Shown here piece by piece: positions 1 to 10,100 of a DNA stretch of 64,000 nucleotides. This stretch comes from Hybos culiciformis (Eukaryota; Arthropoda; Insecta; Diptera; Hybotidae). The notes beneath the pieces were generated by a model. That model saw nothing but the letters and a program-made list of their open reading frames with translations, searched no databases and had not been told where the DNA came from. The position numbers were made by a program, and so were the translations under genes. Numbering within the stretch: position 1 is the stretch's first letter; each line of letters opens with the position of its first letter. The stretch covers positions 117,351,812-117,415,811 of the forward strand of contig OZ023273.1 in assembly GCA_964007475.1 (NCBI GenBank), given 5' to 3'.

Positions 1-453
1 TACTCTTGTGCGCCTACATTTAAAAAAAAAAATTAAAAAAAAAAACTACACCTACTTATATGCTCAGATGCAGATGTAATGTTTCTATACAATCCGAATT
101 AAAAACAATATTATATAATAATCAATTACCTACATTATTACAATGTATAAGATCATTAAGAAAATATATATTGAATCTTTTCATATTTTTTTTGTATACT
201 TCTTAAATTTTATTAAATACATTATTATACAGTTTATTCATCTAAAAAAAAAATAATTCAGTAATAATTTGTTTATGTGGAATAAATTCTTTTGCATAAC
301 TCATGCTTATGATTACATTATTCAAAACAATAACCAATTTAAGTCTGTTTATATTGTATATGAACAAAACAATCTTAAAGAAATATATTTAGTGCATGTA
401 CTTAAGTTAAATTTACAAAATCATATGCCATAAACATAAAATCATAAACCATA
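1..453. other. AT-rich flank, nothing recognised
   Basis: A/T-rich sequence with several runs of 7-10 A or T. No open frame, RNA gene or repeat was recognised in it. Confidence 0.6.
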
Positions 454-683
454 CACTGCAAAAAACGAGAGAGATGCGGCAGCTTTTTTTTTTTCTGTAT
501 ATTTTTTTGCTATTTATATAATTCAAATCGAACTATTAGATGATGTTAGCAAAATTTGCTAATTTTTAATATAAATATTCATATGATTTTGTAGCAATAT
601 TTTTAACTATCAGAAACAGTTGCAGTTTAAATTATAAATTTATAGCTGGTTCTTACAGCTAATTTTCTTCTTTTTTTTCAGTG
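454..683. mobile_element. Short TIR element (MITE-like), related to 40489-40884
   Basis: The left end starts CACTGCAAAAAACGAG after a TA. The right end finishes TTTTTTTTCAGTG, followed by CA rather than TA. Read inward, the right end is CACTG, an A run, then AATTAGCTG, which is also the right-end pattern of the element at 40489-40884. The two ends match each other only roughly, chiefly in CACTG and the A run. Both elements also carry an internal palindromic box of the type GTAGCAA...TTGCTAC; here it is GTTAGCAAAATTTGCTAAT near 546. There is no coding capacity. It is most likely a decayed non-autonomous DNA transposon of a TA-targeting (Tc1/mariner-like) type. The imperfect TSD and the low complexity of the ends keep confidence moderate. 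Confidence 0.4.
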
Positions 684-781
684 CATGTACATAAATATAT
701 AACATATATAATATATATTTTATATCTTCAAATTCTGGTACTATACATAGGTGGTATGCATAAGTAAGTATATGTTTATAT

Positions 782-1210
782 ATGCCCACCCCGACTCCAC
801 CCTCATTTCTCGACCCACTTTTTCCTCCAATCGTTAAATTGACACAAAAATCTCTTGTGTCTGACAATGGCCGTTATGTTCTGGCACGATTGCGTGACAA
901 AAAATTATATGACGATATAAGACTTTATCTCGCTTACCTGTATGATAAGGATGACTCGTTTAGTATCAATGGAAAGACCACCACTTACATTAGAACGAGA
1001 CTGTTAGAAGAAGGCCTCCCTACCGACATTACAGAACTTAGATGTCTATATGAGAGATACCATGCTGCTATTGGCCTGCCAACCCAACATATTAACTCAG
1101 ATCTCTCTTCCTACGCTTCGGAGCTAAGAGCTAAAAGAATGGACTATGTTCAAAGAATAAGAGAAAATGAACAAAGGTTTTTTCGGCCCATCTCCCATTT
1201 CCATAAATAA
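782..1210 (+). CDS. LINE ORF1 (short or 5'-truncated), unknown domain
   Basis: This is a 142-residue frame beginning MPTPTPPSFLDPLFPP, proline-rich for about 15 residues and then charged and probably helical (about residues 30-130, with many Arg, Asp, Glu and Tyr). Its last 44 bases overlap the start of ORF2 in a different frame. An in-frame stop lies at 761-763, just upstream in the AT-rich flank, and the ATG at 782 sits exactly at the composition boundary. The ATG may therefore have been supplied by the flank, leaving only the C-terminal part of a longer ORF1. LINE ORF1 proteins normally bind RNA, and Jockey-type ones often carry CCHC zinc knuckles, but only one cysteine is present here and no RRM or knuckle is visible. 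The role is assigned from position only. Confidence 0.6.
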   Translation: MPTPTPPSFLDPLFPPIVKLTQKSLVSDNGRYVLARLRDKKLYDDIRLYLAYLYDKDDSFSINGKTTTYIRTRLLEEGLPTDITELRCLYERYHAAIGLPTQHINSDLSSYASELRAKRMDYVQRIRENEQRFFRPISHFHK

Positions 1211-4130
1211 TAATCTTGTTCCGGTTCAAGTAGTAAATGAACCCCAGCATATCTCCATTTACTACCAAAATGTCAGAGGTCTGCGCACCAAGACGAAAAA
1301 TATACGTCTTAATTCATCTACCCTCGATCTTGATTTATATATCCTGACTGAAACATGGCTAACCTCTTCTATCTCTAATTTAGAAATTTTTGACTCAACA
1401 TATTCTGTCTTTAGGAACGATCGATATGCTATGTCTCACACAGAGCCAAATAGCGGGAGATTGCCTAGGGGAGGGGGTGTTTTAGTTGCTATAAAGAATT
1501 CTTTTCACGCAACAGAAATTGCTTTCTCGAGCCATGACCCATTAGAAATAGTTGGAATTAGTGTAAAAGGGTCTTCTGGTAATATATTTATAATAAATTG
1601 TTATATTCCTCCAGGTCGAAATATTGATCTATATCAGAAATTTGTAACAATTATTGAATCCTTTTCTGCAAACTTAGAACCCTCTGATGAACTCTTTATT
1701 TTTGGCGATTTTAATCTCTCCAACATTAACTGGATTCATCATGATGAAGATAATTTCTTAATCCCTTCTGGAGATCTTAATGAACTTGAATCGATATTTA
1801 TTGATTCACTAAACTCATGCTTTCTTCAGCAAATCTCTTCCATAAAAAATCACCAGGATAAACAACTTGATCTCGTTTTTGTTTCTAACTGGGACAATAT
1901 TATTCCGATAGAAAGTTCCTGCCCATTAGTTGATATAGACTCTTATCATCCCCCTCTTAGTTTTTCCTTATGCATTAATACCCCCTCCTGTCCAAAAAAT
2001 TTGACTTGCTCTATGCATTTTAATTTTAATAAAACTAACTTCAATGGACTAAACGAATTTTATAGTAATATTGACTTCTCTCTATTATTTCTTGATAATA
2101 ATATTGAGCAAATATCGTTAAAATTTTATGAAATCTTAGTAGAAGGTTTTAATATTTTCACTCCTTTGGAACGAGACAAAGACTGCAATTCCAGTCCGCC
2201 TTGGTTTACCCGTGACTTAAAGACATTAAGAAACAGAAAAAACAAGGTATGGCGCAAGTACCTTAAATCAAAAACTGACAGTGACTACAGTAACTTCATA
2301 ATTTTATTTAATAACTTTAAAGAACTTTTAAATCAGTCACATGATCGTTATATTTCAGACATGTCTGTAAAATTGAAATCCAATCCTAAATCTTTCTGGA
2401 AATTTGTGAATTCAAGAAGAAAATCAGACCAATACCCTTCATTTATGAAATTCTTTAATTCTTCGAGTGGTGATTCAGGTACAATATGTGAGTTTTTTCG
2501 AAACTTCTTTTCTAAATCGTACCCGGACACCGCATTTAATGCTCTGGATTCTAATTTCACCCATTTGAATAACTGTATTAAAACAACCTTCTCCAATCTT
2601 TATTTTGACGACGGCCTGGTAAAAAAATATCTGAACCGTCTTGGATATAATGCTTCTCCAGGTCCAGACGGTGTTCCAGAAATTATCTTAAAAAATTGTT
2701 CTGATGTTCTTGCTCTCCCATTATCCTGCCTCTTCAACCTTTCCTTGTCCTTAGGTATTTTTCCATCCATCTGGAAAAAGGCATTTATCAGACCCACCCA
2801 TAAAGCTAATGCTAGAAATGATGTCTCTAATTACCGTCCTATCGCAAAACTTTCCTCAATCCCAAAACTGTTTGAACTCATAATCTTTGACGAAATTTAT
2901 CCTCATTGCACAAAATTTCTTGTTGATAACCAACACGGTTTTATGAAGCATAAATCGACCACAACAAACTTAGTTGAATGTACTTCCAAATTTCTAGCTA
3001 ACATGGAGGAAGGTTTTCAAACAGACGTCGTCTATACTGACTTAAGTAAAGCTTTTGACATCTTACCACATAGCGTAATTCTTCTTAAATTGAAAGCTTA
3101 CGGCTTCCCTGAATATTTTCTCAACTGGATACAGTCTTACCTCTCGGGAAGAAGTTACAATGTCACTTTCAGAGGCGTTACATCATCCCCGATTTCAGCA
3201 AACTCCGGAGTTCCCCAAGGTAGTCACTTAGGCCCATTACTTTTTATCATTTCTGTAAATGACGTCATTTCCGTTCTAAACCATTGTGAAGTGCAGATAT
3301 ATGCAGATGATATGAAATTTTTCAAAAAAATTGTGACTGAATCTGACAGCTCTCTGCTTCAACATGACCTAGACAACTTCTATAATTGGTGTCATGTTAA
3401 TAATCTTAAGCTTAATATTGGAAAATGCCAATTTGTGACTTATTCCCGTCGAGTAAATAGAATTCAAACATCTTACTCTTTTAACAACGAACCTTTGGAA
3501 AGAGTTGAATCAATCAAAGATCTCGGCATTTACTTTGATGAAAAACTTTCTTTTAAAAATCATTACACCTATATCATAAACAAGGCCAATTCATTGTTGG
3601 GTTTCGTTAAACGTTGGTCCAAAGATTTTCCAGATCCCTATACTTTAAAAGCTCTATTTATGACTTTGGTCCGACCCAATTTGGAATATGCCAGCCAAGT
3701 CTGGTCTCCGTTCTATCAAGTTCACATTGATAGAATTGAATCCATTCAGAAAAAATTTCTGAGATTTGCTTTACGTAACTTACCTTGGTCTGACCCACTT
3801 GTTCTTCCATCTTATCACAACAGACTTAATTTGATTAATTTGACTTCATTGGAAAAAAGGCGAGAGGTGGCTGATCTCATTTTCCTAATTGAAATTATTA
3901 ACAATAATATAGTATCCAAATATATTTCCAATAAAATTCATTTTACTACTAATTTCAGATTGCGCTCCCCAAATCTCTTTGTTACTTTTCCCCATAGAAC
4001 TAATTATTGTAAATTTGAACCTGTCAATCGAATGTTGATTTTGGGTAATAGATACAAAGATTTCATTGACCTTTCCTTATCAAAACATATTCAAAAAACT
4101 CGATTATTTAACCGTATTGACTTTCGCTAA
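1167..4130 (+). CDS. LINE ORF2: APE endonuclease + reverse transcriptase
   Basis: This 987-residue protein would nick target DNA and prime reverse transcription of the element RNA at the nick. The endonuclease domain is at about residues 28-270: YYQNVRGL (Asn35), LTETWL (Glu62), NCYIPPG (Tyr146), FGDFNLSNINW (Asp181, Asn183), LDLVF (Asp235) and a SYHPPL form of the terminal motif with His261. The linker follows, then reverse transcriptase at about 490-800: NYRPIAKLSS, NQHGFMKHKST, the motif A segment TDLSKAFD (Asp625), SGVPQGSHLGP (motif B) and the active-site YADD at 712-715. A C-terminal region (about 835-987, starting NLEYASQVWSPF) is typical of insect LINEs; no RNase H is present. The ATG at 1167 is the first after an in-frame stop at 1158-1160. 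No stop or frameshift interrupts it, so all catalytic residues I can check are present. It overlaps ORF1 by 44 bases. Confidence 0.95.
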   Translation: MNKGFFGPSPISINNNLVPVQVVNEPQHISIYYQNVRGLRTKTKNIRLNSSTLDLDLYILTETWLTSSISNLEIFDSTYSVFRNDRYAMSHTEPNSGRLPRGGGVLVAIKNSFHATEIAFSSHDPLEIVGISVKGSSGNIFIINCYIPPGRNIDLYQKFVTIIESFSANLEPSDELFIFGDFNLSNINWIHHDEDNFLIPSGDLNELESIFIDSLNSCFLQQISSIKNHQDKQLDLVFVSNWDNIIPIESSCPLVDIDSYHPPLSFSLCINTPSCPKNLTCSMHFNFNKTNFNGLNEFYSNIDFSLLFLDNNIEQISLKFYEILVEGFNIFTPLERDKDCNSSPPWFTRDLKTLRNRKNKVWRKYLKSKTDSDYSNFIILFNNFKELLNQSHDRYISDMSVKLKSNPKSFWKFVNSRRKSDQYPSFMKFFNSSSGDSGTICEFFRNFFSKSYPDTAFNALDSNFTHLNNCIKTTFSNLYFDDGLVKKYLNRLGYNASPGPDGVPEIILKNCSDVLALPLSCLFNLSLSLGIFPSIWKKAFIRPTHKANARNDVSNYRPIAKLSSIPKLFELIIFDEIYPHCTKFLVDNQHGFMKHKSTTTNLVECTSKFLANMEEGFQTDVVYTDLSKAFDILPHSVILLKLKAYGFPEYFLNWIQSYLSGRSYNVTFRGVTSSPISANSGVPQGSHLGPLLFIISVNDVISVLNHCEVQIYADDMKFFKKIVTESDSSLLQHDLDNFYNWCHVNNLKLNIGKCQFVTYSRRVNRIQTSYSFNNEPLERVESIKDLGIYFDEKLSFKNHYTYIINKANSLLGFVKRWSKDFPDPYTLKALFMTLVRPNLEYASQVWSPFYQVHIDRIESIQKKFLRFALRNLPWSDPLVLPSYHNRLNLINLTSLEKRREVADLIFLIEIINNNIVSKYISNKIHFTTNFRLRSPNLFVTFPHRTNYCKFEPVNRMLILGNRYKDFIDLSLSKHIQKTRLFNRIDFR

Positions 4131-4322
4131 AAATATTTTATTTCTTACGAATAGAATTATGTTATGTAATTTAATTTTTTGCTAAGATGATCATTTTTTG
4201 TTTTTTATTATAATAATAATAAATAATTAATTATGTAAGTAAATTTTTGCTTTGATAATGTATATTTTTTGTAAACTGTAGATTTAAGCTTTTTTGTAAA
4301 CTGTTTGTATTAAGCAGATATG
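4131..4322 (+). other. LINE 3' untranslated region
   Basis: AT-rich sequence between the ORF2 stop and the tail. It includes a short (TAA)n stretch near 4207-4222 and a repeated TTTTGTAAACTGT word at about 4268 and 4293. In LINEs this region is recognised by the element's own reverse transcriptase; no specific fold is evident by eye. Confidence 0.6.
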
Positions 4323-4346
4323 AAATAAATAAATAAATAAATAAAT
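4323..4346 (+). repeat. (AAAT)n tail of the LINE
   Basis: Six units of AAAT end the element, followed by ATGAAGTTTTTC in the flank. A microsatellite tail rather than plain poly(A) is usual for several CR1/L2/I-type LINEs and marks the 3' boundary. Confidence 0.85.
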
Positions 4347-7090
4347 ATGAAGTTTTTCTTTGTACATTATGGCAAATGACTTTCAAAATTTAGAATCAAT
4401 TCCCTAATGCAAAAATAAATATTTCACAATAACTATGAAGAATTTAAAATTAAATAAGAAAATACAAAATCATGTTCCTTGAAAAATTTAAAAATGGTTT
4501 CTCTAAAATTATTTCAAAATTAAAATTTTTAACCAAAATTCACCTGAATTCATACAATATGGTATTTACTTCGAGGATTTTCATTTTACAATGGAAAATT
4601 TTTATTTGGAATGTGTGAAATAATTGCTTTTTAGCAACCTCTAAAAATTTAGCAATTGTAAAGACCTTTACGTCCACCACTGCATAATTTTTTTATATTA
4701 TTAGTTTTATTTTAATATTTTATAACAACCTCTGGAATTGTTTAAGAGTTACAGATTCTCCATTTCGTGAGAAAAATAATTATTTTGTATTTTGAAGAAT
4801 TTTTCCAGCTATAATAAAATACTTATTCATTCGGACCGAAAGTAGAGATAGATAGATCTTTTTTTTGTTTGTCCATCCAAAGGATAAAAAGATTTTTTTT
4901 TTTTAGAATTAGTCGTCTCAATATAGGTATATCTAAATAAATCAGATTTAAATTTTTAGTTTTTTTTTTACCTAAAGATCTGAAATTTTCTTTTTTATCT
5001 GTAATCGAAGTATTTTTTTTGATCCTTAAATCTTGATTTATTTTTATTTGAATATCTTGAAAAAAAAAAATAATAATAATTCTATCATTCTTAAAAGTTT
5101 TACTTCTTTTCCTTAATATTCTTATCATTTTTATTAAACGAATATCGCATAAATTATACGTATATACGTATGTAATTGAAGATTTTCAAGATTTTCCAAG
5201 CGAAATGAAAAAAATAAGGAAAACATTTTTTTTTTACTTATTTTTATTAACGAAATTATAAGTTTAAAAGTGAACATCTATTTTTCTTCGTATGATAAAA
5301 TATATATAAATTTTTTTTTCATAAATTTCATACAACATTACTCGTTATTTTTTTTTTAAGATACTTAAATGTAATATCTTTTCTTTTTTTGTTATGGTGA
5401 AATATATGTTTTTGTAAGGAAAAAGGTAAAATTTATTATTGATTTTAACTGAAAAAAAAAATTGTATAAGAACATAAATCCGTGAATTCACAATGCTGAA
5501 ATTTAATGAACTTAGGAATTTTGGTTACATACAAGGTAATTTCGTGTGTAACTAATTCATGGTTTCATCTAAGCGTACACCCGAATTTAAATTCGAAGAA
5601 AAATCATAAATTTTTTAAATTTGATATTCTTATTTTCAATAAATTATATAGTTAAAAAATAACATGATATACTTAAATACATGTAAGTTCAACATTATAT
5701 GTTCAACATAAAAACGTATACAATATAATTTTCAATTCTACATAAGAGTTTAACTTATTCGTTGACAAAAAAAAAATAAATATTATTTTTTATTTTTATC
5801 CAAATTCTAAATTAAAATTGATAAAAAACTAAAACAGTAGTACGCGACATTGAAAAATTCAACTTACAGAGCTTAACTTTGCAAATATTTTTAACTAAAT
5901 GTTAATTTTAGTTTGACGTCGTATTTATTTCTTCTGCTGGGAAATTTTTACCCATAACAACTAAACTATGTAAACTATGTAACTACTGTGTTTACTTCAA
6001 TGCCAAATCAAAATTATGCAAAAATCATAATAAAAAAAAATTTCAAATTAAAACTTTCAACAAAACCAATAGAATTCTTTTTTAAATGCAATCCTTAATC
6101 ACTAGGAATATATTTTTTTTTCAATGTAACTTTTGTATGCAATAAACTGAAAATATTATAATCAAATGCTGTCACGTCAATTGCATAAAAAGCATATATA
6201 AAATAATATATTACTAGCTTTTCTTAATATACATATAGCATTATGTTTAATAAGCGTGTAATGTGCCTTTGACACTGTTTATTTAAAAAAAATTATAAAA
6301 TCTTATATACAAATACAAATACAATACCTATATATGTATAAAGATTTTTTGATGTACATACAATGTGACCACTTAATGCACATGTAATCTTTATAAACTT
6401 TTATTTAAATATTATTATTATTATTTTTATTTTTTTAATGTTCTTCCCTTTTTTGCTTTGCTTAGCTTTAAAAAAAAAATAATAATTCCATACAATGCAA
6501 TACTCCAACTACTGTGCAATTAATGTTCTACAATTTAAGTCATGCAAAAAAAATTTCCCACATTTATCATTTATTATTATTATGAAAAACTATATCTGTG
6601 CAGCAAATCACAAAAAAAAAAGAAAAAAAAAAAAGGAAAAACTTAAATGCTATTGACCTTATGTAATGGAAAAATCAACAAAAATTTTCTATATTTTTAT
6701 TTTTCACTATTGTTTTTTTTTTTTTTTTTCATCTTGTTTTCTTTCATCTTGTATTTTCTTCTTTTTTTTTGTTCAATAGTTCTTTAGTTATAAAATATCC
6801 TGTTTTTCCTTCCTTATAAAATGCATTTTCATAAATATAAATTTTTTTTATATTTCATACATATATAAAGATATATAAGTATGTATATTTCTTTTTTCTC
6901 CCTTAAATAATTTTTCAAAAAAAAAAAATAATAATAATAGGAAAAATAAAGGAAAATTAGAATGTTTTATAAACCGATTCAAAATAGACGACATCGTCCT
7001 CATAAAACTTTAGTACTTTCATTATTGTTCTAAATAGCTATGTGTCATTGTGTACATGCACTAAAAATACATGTATGTGTATACAGAACT
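4347..7090. other. Non-coding AT-rich stretch
   Basis: Mostly homopolymer runs and simple A/T sequence. A hAT-like end word occurs on the - strand at 4667-4682 (reads CAGTGGTGGACGTAAAG) but I found no partner end. Open frames here are simple-sequence products. Confidence 0.5.
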
Positions 7091-7115
7091 TAATAATAAT
7101 AATAATAATAATAAT
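7091..7115. repeat. (TAA)n microsatellite
   Basis: About eight perfect TAA units. Confidence 0.9.
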
Positions 7116-10100
7116 GCAACTGTATTAAACATATATCATATATTGCACAAACATGTTAAAAACCCGAATAGCAAAATCTGATGATTATGCATATCAAAAT
7201 TTGGTTACAAGAAATGCCACTCTTTTTTTTTTAATTTATAATAAATTATATATTTAGTAGTTTGAATAAATAGTTTGCATCAACAAAAATGAATCATACT
7301 GTCAAATTATGGTTCACATCTTAGATACAAATTTGGATCATATTTATTTGTCATCAGTTTTGTCCTTTTTTAAAAATATTTGGGGCTAGACAAGTTCTAG
7401 TTGGGTTTAGGATTTAGACGTACTTAGTTCTTAGCAATATGAAAGCATGATATACACAATTATATGACACGACGACGCTTCAGTTGACGGGTTTTAATGT
7501 TAATATTCTTAAATCTATATAGTATTATGACTTTAATTCGTGAACACATAATTATTCTTATGACAAAATATAAAATTATTGACCGAAAAATGAAAATAAT
7601 TTCATACTATGTATAGTATACAAATATTCCTACATTATTATAACAAATTTTGTATATGACATAATTTTTTTTGCTGTACGGGTTTTAACAAACTTTGTAT
7701 TATACAATGTTATATAATTTTATTTAGAAAAAAAGAAAAAAAAAATTATAAACTTTTTTTTTTTGTCAAAATCCATTACTTCAAGATTTTGTGTATACAA
7801 CAAAAAATATTGAAATATACAAAATTTGCTTTATTTATTAATTTTTTTTTTTTTTTTCAAATTTTATATATTTATATATTATTTTTTTTGCAAAAATATA
7901 TACTTTGATTTTCAAGCTGTTCCTTAACTTTTAGAATAGTAAATTCTATACTACTAACTTATTCATGTTTTTTTTGTTTTCATGTTCTAAGTTTTGATTT
8001 TTTTTTTTTTTAAGTATAAATTTTGTAAATATTTAATAACAAAATTCAAATAAAGTGAGGCATCATGCAATGCAAACAATTTATTCATTAAAGGCCATTT
8101 GTCTTGTAATTTTCTTTTCTGCTTGTGTAAATAATAAAATTATGAAAAATTATAAATTATTTTTCATTATATGGAAGCAAAAAAAAAAAAAAGAAAACAT
8201 AAATAATAAAATTGATAAATTTTTAAAATAGAACGTAAATAATGTATTCACATTGTACATGAATTAATTAGAAAATCTATATATGTTTTCTGGTATGCAA
8301 GCTATGAAAACTATAACAATGTATTAAAAAAAAAATCAATTTTATTTCTATGTCCTACAGATAAGTTCATCAAGTTTGAATAAAGTCGAAAATTATTATT
8401 TAATTTTGAATTCAAAATCCTTTTTGTCTGTTAAAGTTTGCTGTTGTTCAACCTATGTGAAGATATGTATTTTTACGCCATATATTTTCATCTTAGCACA
8501 GCTAAAAAATAATATTATTTACTTGTAAAACAGATTTAAAAAAAAATATCAAGAATTAATTACCATTGTTCTTTAATTAATTTAAATTTTTAATTTTCCA
8601 TCAATATTAAGTATCTTCTAACTATGCATTTCATCATAATGTTTTTAATGTTCACATGATTGATGGTTATTGCCCACCCATCTTAGACATTATAAATTCA
8701 AGCATAAAAATACATTTTATTTTTAAAAAGATGAGAGAAAAACAAAAAGAAACATTAAAAATAAAATCTATCTTATATAAGTTGACATTATGTATAAAAA
8801 ATATAACTTGTTTTACATATTATTCTACATACAAGTATGTGCTGAGAAAATGATGAAAATTTTAGCGTGCCATTAAAAAAGGAAAACAAAAAAAAAATCT
8901 GTAACATTTTATAGCCAGGTAAATTATATAAGAAGAAAAAAAAAATTGGGGTAGCTTAGAAGAGAAGTTCATAATATGAAAAGTTCAAATTTTTTCTTTG
9001 GTTAAAAATTATTTTTTTTTCATACTAAGTATTTGATCAATCCAAAAAAAGTTATAAATATAACGTCACCCTCGTGTATTTCGGTTTACGATTTTGTTGC
9101 TATGCATTTATTTTTCCTAGGTTTATTTATTTTTTTTTTGCTTTCTCTATTTGATTTTAATTTTTTTTTTTTTTTTTTTTGAATATTTACAAAACAAAAT
9201 GAGGACAATTTTCTGCATCTGAACTTTTTATTTGATTTTCTTTCTGTATCATTCATACTTTACTGCTTCTGTATAATAGTGTACTTTCTGAAAATGTTAA
9301 TAAAAAGATATATTCTAATAAAAAATTTAAAAATATAAAAATTGAAATATACTTTTGTATATATAAGTATATAGGACTATTGTATTTTTTTATTTTATAT
9401 TTTTTAAGTATAGAACTTTTGATATGAAAGCGATTTTATTTAAATGAAGTACTTACTTTTTTTTTTGTGAAAAATTTTAAGGATTCACTGAAAGGACATT
9501 TTTAGGATTATTCTTGAGACCTTTTTTTTTTCTCTTAATAATAAAAATAATCTTTGTTTAATGACTGATATTTAAATTATATGGGGCATATAAAAATTCT
9601 AAATTTGAAATTTTGATTTTATGTTTAGCTGGCAGAATAAAAAATTTATTGATTGAAATTGTTTTTTTTTTGTAAATTGTATAAGTGTGTTAAAAGACTC
9701 TGAAAGAAAACTCATAAGTACAAAATATGGCTAAAATGAATGAATGATAGTAATATTAAAAATTAATATGGAAAATTAAACGCGATAGGCCAGAGTGCTG
9801 ACATGTCAGACCTGACATATCCTTAACGCAGCGATATGCTAATACTGCTAAGTTTGATAAGTTTCTAATTACCGAACATAGTTTTTTGTTACCATAGAAA
9901 ATTTTATTTTCTATTTGAAAATATTTCGATGGTGTAATTTCAATGAAAAATTTTAAATTTGTTGAAAAAACATAAAACTGAAAATTTAAATTGTTTTAAA
10001 GAAAATTTTGTTCAAAAATAGATATTCAGCACTTTAAAAGTCAATATATATAGTATTATTGTAAAATTTATGAATTTTTGAATTGAAAAACATAATTAGG

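Larger units (their letters stand above)
782..4346 (+). mobile_element. Non-LTR retrotransposon (LINE), Jockey/CR1-like group
   Basis: This block has an abruptly higher G+C than its flanks and contains two overlapping + strand frames, a ~190-base 3' UTR and an (AAAT)n tail. The second frame has an APE-type endonuclease followed by reverse transcriptase and has no RNase H domain, which argues for a Jockey/CR1-type element rather than an I-type one. The composition shift at about 782-785 and the shortness of the first frame suggest truncation at the 5' end. I found no convincing target-site duplication around 782 and 4347. The element is in the same orientation as the putative ratchet splice sites further right. 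The exact clade needs a reverse-transcriptase phylogeny. Confidence 0.92.

Noticed and set aside
4823..5128. 101-codon - strand frame
   Set aside because: Made of A-run codons (Lys/Ile/Phe) with no domain.
6957..7022. 21-codon - strand frame starting MKVLKFYEDD
   Set aside because: Protein-like composition, but too short and lacking a pyrimidine-rich acceptor.
8361..8525. 54-codon open frame after a CCTACAG acceptor on +
   Set aside because: Base composition is that of the background and the peptide looks non-biological (Cys-Cys-Cys, Ile/Tyr-rich).
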